DNA of 37,962 nucleotides from Alphaproteobacteria bacterium (GTDB lineage: Bacteria; Pseudomonadota; Alphaproteobacteria; UBA2966), in the NCBI GenBank assembly GCA_018650465.1, contig JABIFY010000151.1, forward strand, positions 1-37,962. The letters run 5' to 3'. Below are positions 7,369-15,609 of the stretch, piece after piece. The translations under genes were made by a program, and so were the position numbers. Positions within the stretch are counted from its first letter, which is position 1. Each line of letters starts with the position of its first letter. The notes beneath the pieces are model-generated. The model did not search any database, was not told the origin of the DNA, and saw only the letters and a program-made list of their open reading frames with translations.

Positions 7369-8439
7369 ATGTCCGAAATGCGTGAACCGATTGAAAGTGG
7401 CGTCCCCGATCCCTTTCCGCTGATGCACCCGACCCTGAAAGCCAATTACGGCAACTGGAGTTGGCATGATCGTCCGCGTCCGGGGGTCCTGCATCATGTG
7501 GCTCACAGTGGCGATGAAGTCTGGACAGTTCGCGCCGGAACACCGCGCCAGTTAGATACTTTTGCCATTCGTGAATTATGTGACATCGGTGACAAGTTTG
7601 CCGACGGACATGTGCGTTTCACTACCCGTTCGAACATCGAATATATGGTCTCGGACGAAACCAAAGTCGCGCCCCTGATCGAAGCGCTGGAAGCTGCGAC
7701 TTATCCGGTTGGTGGCACGGGGAACTCTGTTTCAACGATTTCCCACACGCAAGGCTGGCTGCATTGCGATATTCCAGGCACGGATGCCTCGGGTGTTGTT
7801 AAGTCCTTGATGGACGAACTGATGCACGAGTTCAAAAATGAGGAAATGCCAAACCGGGTGCGCCTGACCACGTCTTGCTGTCAGATCAACTGTGGTGGCC
7901 AGGGCGATATCGCCATCAACATTCAGCACACCAAACCGCCTTTGATCAATCACGATCTGGTGGCCAACACCTGCGAGCGGCCTTCTGTTGTGGCCCGTTG
8001 CCCGGTGGCGGCTATCCGTCCGGCCCTGGTTAATGGCAAGCCGTCGCTGGAAGTCGATGAGAAAAAATGCATGTGCTGTGGTGCCTGTTATCCACCTTGT
8101 CCGCCCATGCAGATCAACGATCCGGAATATACCAAGCTGGCCGTCTTTGTCGGCGGCAAACATTCCAACGCCCGTTCAAAACCCACGTTCCACAAACTTG
8201 TCGCCGCTGGCATTCCCAACAACGCACCGCGCTGGCCGGAAGCTGCTGAAGTGGTCAAGACCATCCTGCGTGTCTACAAGGAGGATGCCCGTGACTGGGA
8301 ACGTGTTGGCGAGTGGATCGAACGTGTGGGCTGGCCCCGGTTCTTTGAGCTAACCAATCTGCCCTTCACCAAATATCATATTGACGACTGGCGTGGTGCC
8401 CGGGGTTCTTTCAATGCCTCAACCCACGTTCGCATGTAG
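7369..8439 (+). CDS. dsrB: Dissimilatory (reverse-type) sulfite reductase beta subunit DsrB
   Basis: A 356-residue partner of DsrA; in the alpha2-beta2 enzyme the beta subunit carries the catalytically active siroheme site. The coupled cluster ligands are C133 (GWLHCDIPG) and C170-C171-x3-C175 (TSCCQINCGG), the Cys-Cys-x3-Cys pattern typical of DsrB. The ferredoxin domain has C211 and C234-x2-C237-x2-C240 (KKCMCCGACYPPCPP). ATG 7369 follows CCGGAGG at 7357-7363. Length is normal. It is followed after 26 bases by dsrE. Confidence 0.98.
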   Translation: MSEMREPIESGVPDPFPLMHPTLKANYGNWSWHDRPRPGVLHHVAHSGDEVWTVRAGTPRQLDTFAIRELCDIGDKFADGHVRFTTRSNIEYMVSDETKVAPLIEALEAATYPVGGTGNSVSTISHTQGWLHCDIPGTDASGVVKSLMDELMHEFKNEEMPNRVRLTTSCCQINCGGQGDIAINIQHTKPPLINHDLVANTCERPSVVARCPVAAIRPALVNGKPSLEVDEKKCMCCGACYPPCPPMQINDPEYTKLAVFVGGKHSNARSKPTFHKLVAAGIPNNAPRWPEAAEVVKTILRVYKEDARDWERVGEWIERVGWPRFFELTNLPFTKYHIDDWRGARGSFNASTHVRM

Positions 8440-8465
8440 ATTTTTGTAACCGGAGACCCTGTTCC

Positions 8466-8825
8466 ATGAAGTTCTCTATCCTGGTAAATGAAGGACCGTT
8501 TACCCATCAGTGCTCAGACAGCGCCTACCAGTTTACCAAAGCAGCGCTGGAAAAAGGGCATGAAATATTCCGCGTATTTTTCTATTACGACGGTGTCAAT
8601 AATGCCAACAAGTTGGCCGAACCGCCTACGGATGACCGTAATCTGACGGCCAACTGGTCTGCCTTGGCAGAGGAGCACGGCGTGGACCTGGTGGTCTGTG
8701 TTGCAGCCGCACTGCGTCGCGGTTTGAAAGATGATATCCTGGCCTCCGGATTTCGCATTTCCGGCCTTGGCCAATTGATCGAAGCAGGCATTCAGGCGGA
8801 TCGTCTGGTGACTTTTGGAGACTGA
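8466..8825 (+). CDS. dsrE: Sulfur carrier complex subunit DsrE
   Basis: A 119-residue cytoplasmic protein of the DsrE/YchN fold, large subunit of the DsrE2F2H2 complex, which passes persulfide sulfur to DsrC. The active cysteine is at position 78 (VDLVVCVAAALRRG), the same number as in Allochromatium vinosum DsrE, where it is essential. This cysteine is a marker of the sulfur-oxidising pathway. A second cysteine (C16) is in the N-terminal FTHQCSDSAY motif. The gene is 3 bases before dsrF. Confidence 0.96.
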   Translation: MKFSILVNEGPFTHQCSDSAYQFTKAALEKGHEIFRVFFYYDGVNNANKLAEPPTDDRNLTANWSALAEEHGVDLVVCVAAALRRGLKDDILASGFRISGLGQLIEAGIQADRLVTFGD

Positions 8826-8828
8826 CGA

Positions 8829-9251
8829 ATGTCTGATAATAATGAAGCCCCCCCGCCCATTCCACCCGATGATGACGAAGATGAATTCGGCGTTATTAAA
8901 AAGTTCTGTTACGTCAACCGCAAGGCGCCCTATGGCACGGTTTACGCCCTGGAAAGCCTGGAAATGGTTTTGATTGCGGCAGCCTTTGATCAGGACGTCT
9001 CTGTCGTTTTCATGGATGATGGTGTCTACCAGATCAAGTCGGATCAGGCCCCGGAAGCGGCGGGCATGAAAAACTTTTCCAAAACCTATCGGGCCCTCGA
9101 AGGCTATGATGTGGAAAAGCTTTATGTCTCGAAGGAATCCATGGAAGAACGCGGTTTGACGACCGACGATTTTCTGGTTGATGTTGAAGTTCTGGATGCC
9201 GCGGCCTTGTCGGCTTTGCTGGCGGAACAGGAAGTGGTGATTACCTCATGA
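8829..9251 (+). CDS. dsrF: Sulfur carrier complex subunit DsrF
   Basis: A 140-residue DsrE-family protein, the second subunit of DsrEFH (TusC-like). The typical core begins at about residue 22: IKKFCYVNRKAPYGTVYALE, then AAAFDQDVSVVFMDDGVYQ. Before the core is an N-terminal extension of some 20 residues rich in Pro and Asp/Glu (PPPIPPDDDEDE), not part of the usual fold. The first ATG (8829) lies 3 bases after dsrE, with the only plausible ribosome site at GGAG 8817-8820 inside dsrE; no ATG exists at the core boundary, so the extension is probably real. The stop overlaps the dsrH start by 4 bases. Confidence 0.95.
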   Translation: MSDNNEAPPPIPPDDDEDEFGVIKKFCYVNRKAPYGTVYALESLEMVLIAAAFDQDVSVVFMDDGVYQIKSDQAPEAAGMKNFSKTYRALEGYDVEKLYVSKESMEERGLTTDDFLVDVEVLDAAALSALLAEQEVVITS

Positions 9252-9556
9252 GCAAATTACACACGGTGAACAAATCACCCTTTGACCGCAACAGTTTCGA
9301 CACCTGTTTAACCCATGCGGAAGACGGCAGTGCAGTTCTGTTGATCGAGGATGGCGTCTATGCGGCCGTTGCGGGTGGCCAAACGGCGGCCCGCATTACA
9401 GAGGCCTCAGCCCGATTGAAAGTTTATGTCCTCGGCCCCGATCTGGCGGCCCGTGGCATGGCCGATGATCGCGTCTGCGCAGGTGTCTCGGTTGTTGACT
9501 ATGGTGGATTTGTGGATTTGGCGGCAGAACATGATGCCGTACATTCCTGGCTATAA
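9248..9556 (+). CDS. dsrH: Sulfur carrier complex subunit DsrH
   Basis: A 102-residue TusB-like protein, the smallest subunit of DsrEFH. Cys20 (NSFDTCLTHAEDG) matches the conserved redox-active Cys20 known from DsrH. The VLLIEDGVYAAV strand-loop is the family core. The ATG overlaps the dsrF stop (ATGA), so translation is coupled. The next gene, dsrC, starts 61 bases further on. Confidence 0.93.
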   Translation: MSKLHTVNKSPFDRNSFDTCLTHAEDGSAVLLIEDGVYAAVAGGQTAARITEASARLKVYVLGPDLAARGMADDRVCAGVSVVDYGGFVDLAAEHDAVHSWL

Positions 9557-9617
9557 AATTATCTGAAATTGCGCAATATTTGCGTTAGAGTTGAAAAGAA
9601 CCAAAGGAGCATCAAAA

Positions 9618-9950
9618 ATGGCATATGAAATTAACGGCGAAACTTATGAGGCCGACGAAGAAGGCTACATCACCGATATCGGTTCATGGAGCGAAGGCCT
9701 GGCTGGTCTGATCGCCGAGGACGAAAAGATTGAAATGACCGATGAGCATTGGGAAGTCGTCAATTTCCTGCGGGAATATTATGACGAATACCAAATCGCC
9801 CCGGCCGTTCGTGTTCTGACCAAGGCTGTTGGCAAAAAATTCGGCAAGGAAAAGGGAAACAACAAATATCTCTATTCCCTGTTCCCTTACGGTCCTGCCA
9901 AACAGGCTTGTAAGATTGCCGGTCTGCCCAAGCCTACTGGTTGTATCTAA
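9618..9950 (+). CDS. dsrC: Sulfur-trafficking protein DsrC
   Basis: A 110-residue protein of the DsrC/TusE family, the sulfur substrate carrier for DsrAB and the partner of DsrMKJOP. The flexible C-terminal arm YGPAKQACKIAGLPKPTGCI carries both redox cysteines, Cys98 and the penultimate Cys109, 11 residues apart, so it is a true DsrC and not a single-cysteine TusE or RspA homologue. ATG 9618 is chosen over an upstream TTG (9591) because AAGGAG lies at 9604-9609 and MAYEINGETYE is the usual N-terminus. Gaps on both sides (61 and 83 bases) are wider than elsewhere in the operon, which fits separate control of its level. Confidence 0.97.
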   Translation: MAYEINGETYEADEEGYITDIGSWSEGLAGLIAEDEKIEMTDEHWEVVNFLREYYDEYQIAPAVRVLTKAVGKKFGKEKGNNKYLYSLFPYGPAKQACKIAGLPKPTGCI

Positions 9951-9973
9951 CCCTCGACGAATGTTGAAAATCT

Positions 9974-10015
9974 GACGGGGTCGTTTGGTGTGAGATATCA
10001 CTAAACGGCCCCGTC
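9974..10015 (+). other. Strong 17-bp hairpin between dsrC and dsrM
   Basis: Bases 9974-9990 pair with 9999-10015 along all 17 positions, with only two G-U wobbles and an 8-base loop (TGAGATAT). No T-run follows, so it is not a standard intrinsic terminator. It stands 24 bases after the dsrC stop and ends 4 bases before the dsrM ribosome-site candidate GGGG at 10019-10022. Protection of the dsrC 3' end, or partial attenuation of the genes after it, are likely roles (inference). Confidence 0.8.
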
Positions 10016-10033
10016 CCTGGGGACTTGCGTCTT

Positions 10034-10771
10034 ATGTCGTCTGTAACCGTTGTTTATGCCTTGCTGTTTTATGCCGCGACCGCGATCCTGATCGTTGGTC
10101 TGGGGCTTAAGATTATGCAGTATTGGCAAACGCCACAGCCCCTGAAGATACCTGTCACGCCAGCCCCCATGACCGGGTCCGGCGTGGTCAGCCGCTTGTT
10201 CAGCGAAGTTGTTTTTTTCAAAAGCCTGTTCAAATCCAATAAGTGGATCTGGCTATTTGGCTGGGTTTTTCATGCGGCCCTGGCCGTGGCGTTGTTAAGG
10301 CACTTTCGCTATTTCACCGATCCTGTCTGGGACTGGGTTGTTCTGGTGCAGCCCTTTGGCGTCTATGCAGGTTTTGCCATGATGCTGGGCTTGGCCGGAT
10401 TGCTGCTGCGCCGGTTTGTGGTGCCGCGCGTGCGTTATATTACCAGCCCATCCGACATTCTGTTCTTGGTCTTGCTGTTGGCAATCGGGGCCAGCGGTCT
10501 GTCCATGAAGTATGTTGCCCCCACCGATATCATCGCACTCAAGGCCTTTATTTTGGGGCTGATGTATTTCGACTGGCAACCTTTGCCCGGGGATGCAAAT
10601 CTTCTCATCCATTTGGGCCTGGTGATTACCTTGATGATCGTTTTTCCCTTCAGCAAATTATTGCATGCGCCGGGCCTGTTTTTCAGCCCCGCCCGCAACC
10701 AGCCTGACGATGTGCGCACAAAGCGCCATCCCGGTGCATATGAGGCACAAAATGAAGCGCGGGGATCCTGA
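10034..10771 (+). CDS. dsrM: DsrM, haem b membrane subunit of DsrMKJOP
   Basis: A 245-residue integral membrane protein with about five hydrophobic segments, related to the NarI gamma subunit of respiratory nitrate reductase. Probable haem b ligands are the histidines in GWVFHAALAVALLRHFRYF and in LLIHLGLVITL followed by FSKLLHAPG, arranged as in NarI. It would exchange electrons between the quinone pool and DsrK. ATG 10034 is preferred to TTG 10025; GGGG at 10019-10022 is the likely ribosome site. The last base of the stop is the first base of the dsrK ATG, so the two are coupled. Confidence 0.93.
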   Translation: MSSVTVVYALLFYAATAILIVGLGLKIMQYWQTPQPLKIPVTPAPMTGSGVVSRLFSEVVFFKSLFKSNKWIWLFGWVFHAALAVALLRHFRYFTDPVWDWVVLVQPFGVYAGFAMMLGLAGLLLRRFVVPRVRYITSPSDILFLVLLLAIGASGLSMKYVAPTDIIALKAFILGLMYFDWQPLPGDANLLIHLGLVITLMIVFPFSKLLHAPGLFFSPARNQPDDVRTKRHPGAYEAQNEARGS

Positions 10772-12348
10772 TGGCTGATTTTGACACACCTGAGCTCAAG
10801 GATTTTCTGGAAACCCCGGCGCTTTGTCCGGGTGCCATGGAACATTCAAAACCCTTTGTCGCAGCCCCCAATCACCAGGAAGACCTGGGCTTCCCGGGTG
10901 AGCTGGTCGAGAATTGGCAGGAAAAAGCCATCGACCGTATGGGTGAATTGCTGGACACCAACCGTGCTTTAAGGGTGTATCTGGACAGTTGCGTCAAGTG
11001 CGGGGCTTGCACAGATAAATGTCATTATTTTCTTGGCACAGGCGATCCCAAGAACATGCCCGTTGCCCGCCAAGACCTTTTCCGCAAAGTCTATCGTCGT
11101 AACTTCACCACTGCCGGAAAATATGTGCCGTGGCTGGTCGGGGCCGAAGACCTGACAGAAGAAGTGCTGGACGATTGGTACAGCTATTTCCATCAATGTT
11201 CGCAATGTCGTCGTTGTTCGGTCTATTGCCCCTATGGCATCGACACCGCCGAAATCTCCATGGCGGCGCGCGACATCATGGATCACATCGGCGTCGGCCA
11301 GAAATATTCCAACGAGATCATCGGGAAGTTGCACAAGATTGGCAACAATCTGGGCCTGCCGGAAAAAGCCCTTGCCAACACCCTTGAGGGCCTCGAAGAA
11401 GATATCGAAGATGAAACCGGTGTGGCAGTTAAAATGCCGCTGGATGTACAGGGGGCTGATATTTTGTTGGTCACCCCCAGCGCCGATTTTTTTGCGGAAC
11501 CCCATGTTGATGGCCTGATCGGATATGCCAAGGTTTTTCATGCCGCAGGGGCCAGCTGGACGGTTTCTTCCTATGCCTCCGAAGCCGCAAACTTCGCCAT
11601 GTTCATTGGCAGCCAGGCCCAAATGCGCCAAGTGGCCCAGCGTATTTATGATGCGGCCAGGGACCTGGGTGTGAAACGTATTATCCTTGGCGAATGCGGC
11701 CATGCCTGGCGTGTGGCCTACAGCTTCTGGGATACCCTTGTGGGGCCGTTCGACTTTCTTGATCCGGCCTATCCGCACCCAGTGCATATCTGTGAATATA
11801 CCGACGACCTGATCAACCAGGGCAAGTTGCGCCTCGATAAATCTGCCAATGACGATATGACCTTGACCTTCCATGACAGCTGCAATGTGGCGCGTGCGAC
11901 CAGCATGGGTGGTCGGCCTGGCGGACAGTTTGAAATTCCGCGCAATGTCATCAAGGCCGTGTGCAACAACTTCCATGACATGGCCGACGACACCATTCAT
12001 GAAGCGACTTTCTGCTGCGGCGGTGGCGGTGGTTTGTTGACCGATGATTTGACGGAATTGCGGGTCAAAGGCGCCAAGCCACGCATGCAGGCGTTGAACG
12101 CCGTGGTCGAAGATCATGGTGTAACTCATATGGCGGCGATTTGCGCCATCTGCAAAAGCCAGTTTTCCAAGGTCATGCCTTATTACGGCCTGGAGATGGA
12201 TGCCATCGTCAGTGTGCATCAGCTGGTTAGTAACGCGATTGTTCTGGAAGGCAGTATCCAGGAAGAAGAACTGGACGGTTCAGCAGAAGACGAGGATGGC
12301 GCGGGTGATAGCGCGGCTACAGAGGTCACAGTGGCCAGCGAAGACTAA
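10771..12348 (+). CDS. dsrK: DsrK, HdrD-like iron-sulfur subunit
   Basis: A 525-residue cytoplasmic-side subunit of DsrMKJOP, related to heterodisulfide reductase HdrD; it is thought to act on the DsrC disulfide or trisulfide. Two [4Fe-4S] ferredoxin motifs are visible: C74-x2-C77-x2-C80-x3-C84 and C143-x2-C146-x2-C149-x3-C153. The C-terminal half has cysteine-rich CCG-type motifs (GECGHAW, HDSCNVAR, FCCGGGGG, CAICK) that bind the special catalytic cluster. The last 30 or so residues are a low-complexity acidic tail (EEELDGSAEDEDGAGD) beyond the HdrD core. It overlaps dsrM by one base, and dsrL follows after 16 bases. Confidence 0.96.
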   Translation: MADFDTPELKDFLETPALCPGAMEHSKPFVAAPNHQEDLGFPGELVENWQEKAIDRMGELLDTNRALRVYLDSCVKCGACTDKCHYFLGTGDPKNMPVARQDLFRKVYRRNFTTAGKYVPWLVGAEDLTEEVLDDWYSYFHQCSQCRRCSVYCPYGIDTAEISMAARDIMDHIGVGQKYSNEIIGKLHKIGNNLGLPEKALANTLEGLEEDIEDETGVAVKMPLDVQGADILLVTPSADFFAEPHVDGLIGYAKVFHAAGASWTVSSYASEAANFAMFIGSQAQMRQVAQRIYDAARDLGVKRIILGECGHAWRVAYSFWDTLVGPFDFLDPAYPHPVHICEYTDDLINQGKLRLDKSANDDMTLTFHDSCNVARATSMGGRPGGQFEIPRNVIKAVCNNFHDMADDTIHEATFCCGGGGGLLTDDLTELRVKGAKPRMQALNAVVEDHGVTHMAAICAICKSQFSKVMPYYGLEMDAIVSVHQLVSNAIVLEGSIQEEELDGSAEDEDGAGDSAATEVTVASED

Positions 12349-12364
12349 AAGGCGGACGAATATT

Positions 12365-14335
12365 ATGAGTATTTCCACAGAAGAGACTGACAAAGCCGAG
12401 ACCGACAAAACAAAGCTCACCACCCGACGCTATAAAGATGGCGACGATGCAGCGCTGCCTTTTGTGAAGGAAATATTCGACGCCGACGAAAGTTATAAAT
12501 GTCCGACCTATGTCCACCGCACCCCGCCCTGCCAGGGCAGTTGCCCGGCAGGCGAGGACATTCGCGGCTGGCTGAGTATCGTGCGCGGGATCGAGAAGCC
12601 GGAAGATGCGGAAACACCCTGGGAGGAATATGCCTTTCGCCGCATGACCGATGCCAACCCCCTGCCTGCCATCATGGGTCGCGTCTGCCCGGCCCCGTGT
12701 GAAGACGGCTGCAATCGCAACGAAGTTGAAGAGCATGTGGGCATTAATTCGATTGAACATTTTGTTGGTGATTATGCCCTTGGGCAGAAGCTGACCTTCA
12801 GTGACATTGGTGAAGAGACCGGCAAGAAAATCGCCATCATTGGTGGCGGTCCCGCTGGACTGGCGGCGGCCTATCAGCTGCGCCGTCTTGGCCATGGCGC
12901 CACAATTTTTGACGATCATGACAGTCTTGGTGGCATGATGCGTTATGGTATTCCGGGGTACCGGACACCGCGCGATGTGCTGGATGGCGAAGTCAAACGC
13001 ATCACGGATATGGGTGTTGAAGTTATTCTGGGGACCCGCGTCGGGGTCGACATTCCCATGCAAAAAATTGAAGACGATTACGACGCCATTGTCATCGCCA
13101 TCGGGGCCAAGCAAGGCTCCGCCTTGCCTTATCCGGGCGCTGAGAAGGCCAGCAACTGCATTTCTGGCGTGGCATTCCTGGAAGCATTTAATCAGGGCCG
13201 ATTGCAACATGGCTCGCAACGGGTGTTGGTTATCGGTGGTGGTGACACGGCCATGGATGTGGCCGCTGTGGCCCGTCGCTTGGGCCACATCACTGAAGTA
13301 TCAGAAAAAGACCGGCCTGAAATGGTCGTGCTGGGCCATACGGCCCATGATGTGGCGACCGCCGCCAAGCGCCAGGGCGCGGATGTGACGGTGGTCTATC
13401 GCCGCCCGGTTTCAAAAATGCCGGCCACTAAAATGGAAGTCGAGCATGTCACTCAGGAAGGCGTTGTTATTCGCGACAGCCTGATCCCGATTGAAGTGAT
13501 TCTTGGTGATGACGGCCGCGCCACCGCCCTGCGCGTAAAAGCAGTCAACTGGGAAGGCAACCAGATGACGGAAGTGGAAGACAGTGAGTTTGATATCGAA
13601 TGCGACCTGATTGTCGGCGCCATCGGCCAGCAAGGCGACTTCGCCGGTATGGAAGACCTCGACAATGGCAAGGGCCTGGTAACGGCGGGCAAGCATTATG
13701 AAATTCCCAACAAGCCTGGCTATTTTGTCGCAGGCGATATCATCAAGCCGCATTTGCTGACCACGGCCATCGGGCATGCCGCTGTGGCGGTCGAAAGTAT
13801 TGATCACTTCCTGAAAGGCGAAGACCTGAAGCGTCGACCCAAGGTCGATGTACATCGTTTTAATCTCTTGCAAAAACTTCAGGATAACGGCCAGGCACCA
13901 GAAGACTATAATCACGAACAGGTCCGCGGCACGGACCATGATAATTTTGCTGTTCACAACTACGAAGACCGCTCGGCTCAGGAAATTATACCGTCGGACC
14001 GTTTGTACCTGGGACACTGGGCCTATGAAGCCCGTAACCGCCGCCCGGAAAAACACATTGGACCAGATGCTGTGCTGGGGCATTTTGATGAACGCATCGA
14101 TGTGCTGAATGCAGAACAGGCCAAGGCAGAAGCGGAACGCTGCATGAGCTGCGGCATGTGCTTTGAATGTGATAACTGTGTGGTGTATTGCCCCCAGGAT
14201 GCCGTCTTTCGCAAGCGCAAGGATGAACGCGCCTTTGGTCGCTATGTAGATACGGATTATGGCAAATGCATTGGCTGTCACATTTGTGCCGATGTCTGTC
14301 CGTCCGGCTATATTGAAATGGGCATGGGAGAATAA
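12365..14335 (+). CDS. dsrL: DsrL, NAD(P)H-dependent iron-sulfur flavoprotein
   Basis: A 656-residue protein of the glutamate synthase small-subunit type with ferredoxin domains; in sulfur oxidisers it is the electron acceptor of DsrAB and reduces NAD(P). The N-terminal Fe-S domain has C46, C56, C60 and C108, C112, C116. The FAD site is IAIIGGGPAGLAAAY (about 157-170) and the nucleotide site VLVIGGGDTAMDVA (287-300). Two C-terminal [4Fe-4S] ferredoxin motifs start at C593 and C635 (CIGCHICADVCP). The start ATG 12365 gives normal family length; the open frame upstream runs back inside dsrK. DsrL presence supports the oxidative direction. Confidence 0.95.
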   Translation: MSISTEETDKAETDKTKLTTRRYKDGDDAALPFVKEIFDADESYKCPTYVHRTPPCQGSCPAGEDIRGWLSIVRGIEKPEDAETPWEEYAFRRMTDANPLPAIMGRVCPAPCEDGCNRNEVEEHVGINSIEHFVGDYALGQKLTFSDIGEETGKKIAIIGGGPAGLAAAYQLRRLGHGATIFDDHDSLGGMMRYGIPGYRTPRDVLDGEVKRITDMGVEVILGTRVGVDIPMQKIEDDYDAIVIAIGAKQGSALPYPGAEKASNCISGVAFLEAFNQGRLQHGSQRVLVIGGGDTAMDVAAVARRLGHITEVSEKDRPEMVVLGHTAHDVATAAKRQGADVTVVYRRPVSKMPATKMEVEHVTQEGVVIRDSLIPIEVILGDDGRATALRVKAVNWEGNQMTEVEDSEFDIECDLIVGAIGQQGDFAGMEDLDNGKGLVTAGKHYEIPNKPGYFVAGDIIKPHLLTTAIGHAAVAVESIDHFLKGEDLKRRPKVDVHRFNLLQKLQDNGQAPEDYNHEQVRGTDHDNFAVHNYEDRSAQEIIPSDRLYLGHWAYEARNRRPEKHIGPDAVLGHFDERIDVLNAEQAKAEAERCMSCGMCFECDNCVVYCPQDAVFRKRKDERAFGRYVDTDYGKCIGCHICADVCPSGYIEMGMGE

Positions 14336-14337
14336 GT

Positions 14338-14808
14338 GTGAAGTTGCCTGCTGTTATATCCTTCTTGCTGACAGTCGTTGTGCTGGCCGTGCTGGCCTCA
14401 CCGACATATGCAGCCGGTCGGGTTTCGATTCCTGAACCGGCAAAAGGCAAGGGCGATCAATGCGTTGCTGACAGTGATTACATGCGCAAGAATCATCCCT
14501 CCCTGTTAAAGCACCAGCGCGATGACACGTTGCGCCAGGGCATACGCGGCAATGAATTCAGCTTAAAAGGTTGCGTGGCCTGTCATGCGGTTGAGGGCAA
14601 GGACGCCAAGCCAGTGACCTATGAAGATCCCAAACATTTTTGCCGCACGTGTCATACATATGTGGCTGTCACGCTGGACTGTTTCGAATGTCACGCCTCG
14701 ACGCCGGACAAAAAGCGCAAGGCGGATGATTTGCCAAAGAATCATCCACCAACGAACGCATTATCTGGTTGGCGAAATTCACCCTCTCAAACCTGCCAGG
14801 GAGGATAG
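14338..14808 (+). CDS. dsrJ: DsrJ, periplasmic trihaem cytochrome c
   Basis: A 156-residue exported cytochrome with an N-terminal hydrophobic segment (1-26, ending SPTYAAG) that could be a signal anchor. There are three CXXCH haem motifs: C79-H83 (CVACH), C102-H106 (CRTCH) and C115-H119 (CFECH). Cys42 in GDQCVADSDYMRKNH is placed like the cysteine that gives the unusual His/Cys-ligated haem in A. vinosum DsrJ. The start codon is GTG 14338, 2 bases after the dsrL stop, so expression is probably coupled. DsrO follows after 3 bases. Confidence 0.95.
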   Translation: MKLPAVISFLLTVVVLAVLASPTYAAGRVSIPEPAKGKGDQCVADSDYMRKNHPSLLKHQRDDTLRQGIRGNEFSLKGCVACHAVEGKDAKPVTYEDPKHFCRTCHTYVAVTLDCFECHASTPDKKRKADDLPKNHPPTNALSGWRNSPSQTCQGG

Positions 14809-14811
14809 CCC

Positions 14812-15609
14812 ATGTCTTGCGGAAATAGTTGCAATGGTGATTCGCCATCCCGGCGCGGGTTTTTGACCCGTATGGCCACAGGTGCCGCTGGCGCTGCTGC
14901 CGGGCTGACCCTGGCACCCGGCATTACGCTCATGTCCCCCGCCCTGGCTAAAAACCAGGCACGTGGTAAAGGCGAGGCGGCTTCATCGAAAGTGCGCTGG
15001 GGTATGTTGGTGGATGCCAACAAATGTGACGATGGCTGCACAGCCTGCGTCGATGCCTGTGCAGACGAAAATGGCTGGCGAGAGGGTGAAAGCGCTTCAA
15101 CCGATCCCTTACAGGCAGCCCAGTGGATCCGCCAGGTCAAGGTTACCGATCCCGGCACAGGTCACAGCCAGACCTTGCCCATGATGTGCCAGCATTGTGA
15201 AGAACCGCCTTGTGTTGATGTGTGCCCGACGGGGGCCTCCATGAAGCGGGCGGATGGTATTGTGCTGGTCGATAAACACAGCTGTATTGGTTGTCGCTAT
15301 TGCGTCATGGCGTGTCCCTATCAGGCCAGGTCTTTTGTCCATGAACCTGTTACGGACCAACGCACGCACGCCCCGCGCGGCAAGGGCACGGTGGAAAGTT
15401 GCACCTTCTGTGTTCATCGTGTCGACGAAGGCGAACAACCCGCCTGCGTCGAAGCCTGCGGCGGCACCAAACGCGGCGCCCTGACCTTTGGCGATTTGAA
15501 TGATCCCGACAGTGATATTTCGAAAAAGGTTGCCGAATACCCGACCCAGACAATCCGCTCTGATTTAGGGCTGAAACCTGGTGTACGTTACATGGGGCTG
15601 GACACATGA
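14812..15609 (+). CDS. dsrO: DsrO, Tat-exported ferredoxin-like subunit
   Basis: A 265-residue periplasmic iron-sulfur protein. The Tat signal is SRRGFL at 13-18 followed by an Ala/Gly-rich hydrophobic stretch to about residue 46. Sixteen cysteines stand in four [4Fe-4S] groups: C72-C76-C79-C83, C126-C129-C134-C138, C158-C161-C164-C168 and C197-C200-C212-C216. It resembles NrfC/HybA-type subunits that pair with an NrfD-like membrane protein, here DsrP. The TGA overlaps the dsrP start (ATGA). Three extra cysteine/serine residues before the Tat motif (MSCGNSC) are unusual-looking, though they would be removed with the signal. Confidence 0.95.
   Translation: MSCGNSCNGDSPSRRGFLTRMATGAAGAAAGLTLAPGITLMSPALAKNQARGKGEAASSKVRWGMLVDANKCDDGCTACVDACADENGWREGESASTDPLQAAQWIRQVKVTDPGTGHSQTLPMMCQHCEEPPCVDVCPTGASMKRADGIVLVDKHSCIGCRYCVMACPYQARSFVHEPVTDQRTHAPRGKGTVESCTFCVHRVDEGEQPACVEACGGTKRGALTFGDLNDPDSDISKKVAEYPTQTIRSDLGLKPGVRYMGLDT

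Noticed and set aside
10969-12219. 416-codon minus-strand open frame across dsrK
   Set aside because: A shadow of dsrK caused by its codon use; no recognisable protein.
12326-14281. Two long minus-strand open frames across dsrL
   Set aside because: Same reason; they lie wholly within the well-supported dsrL gene.
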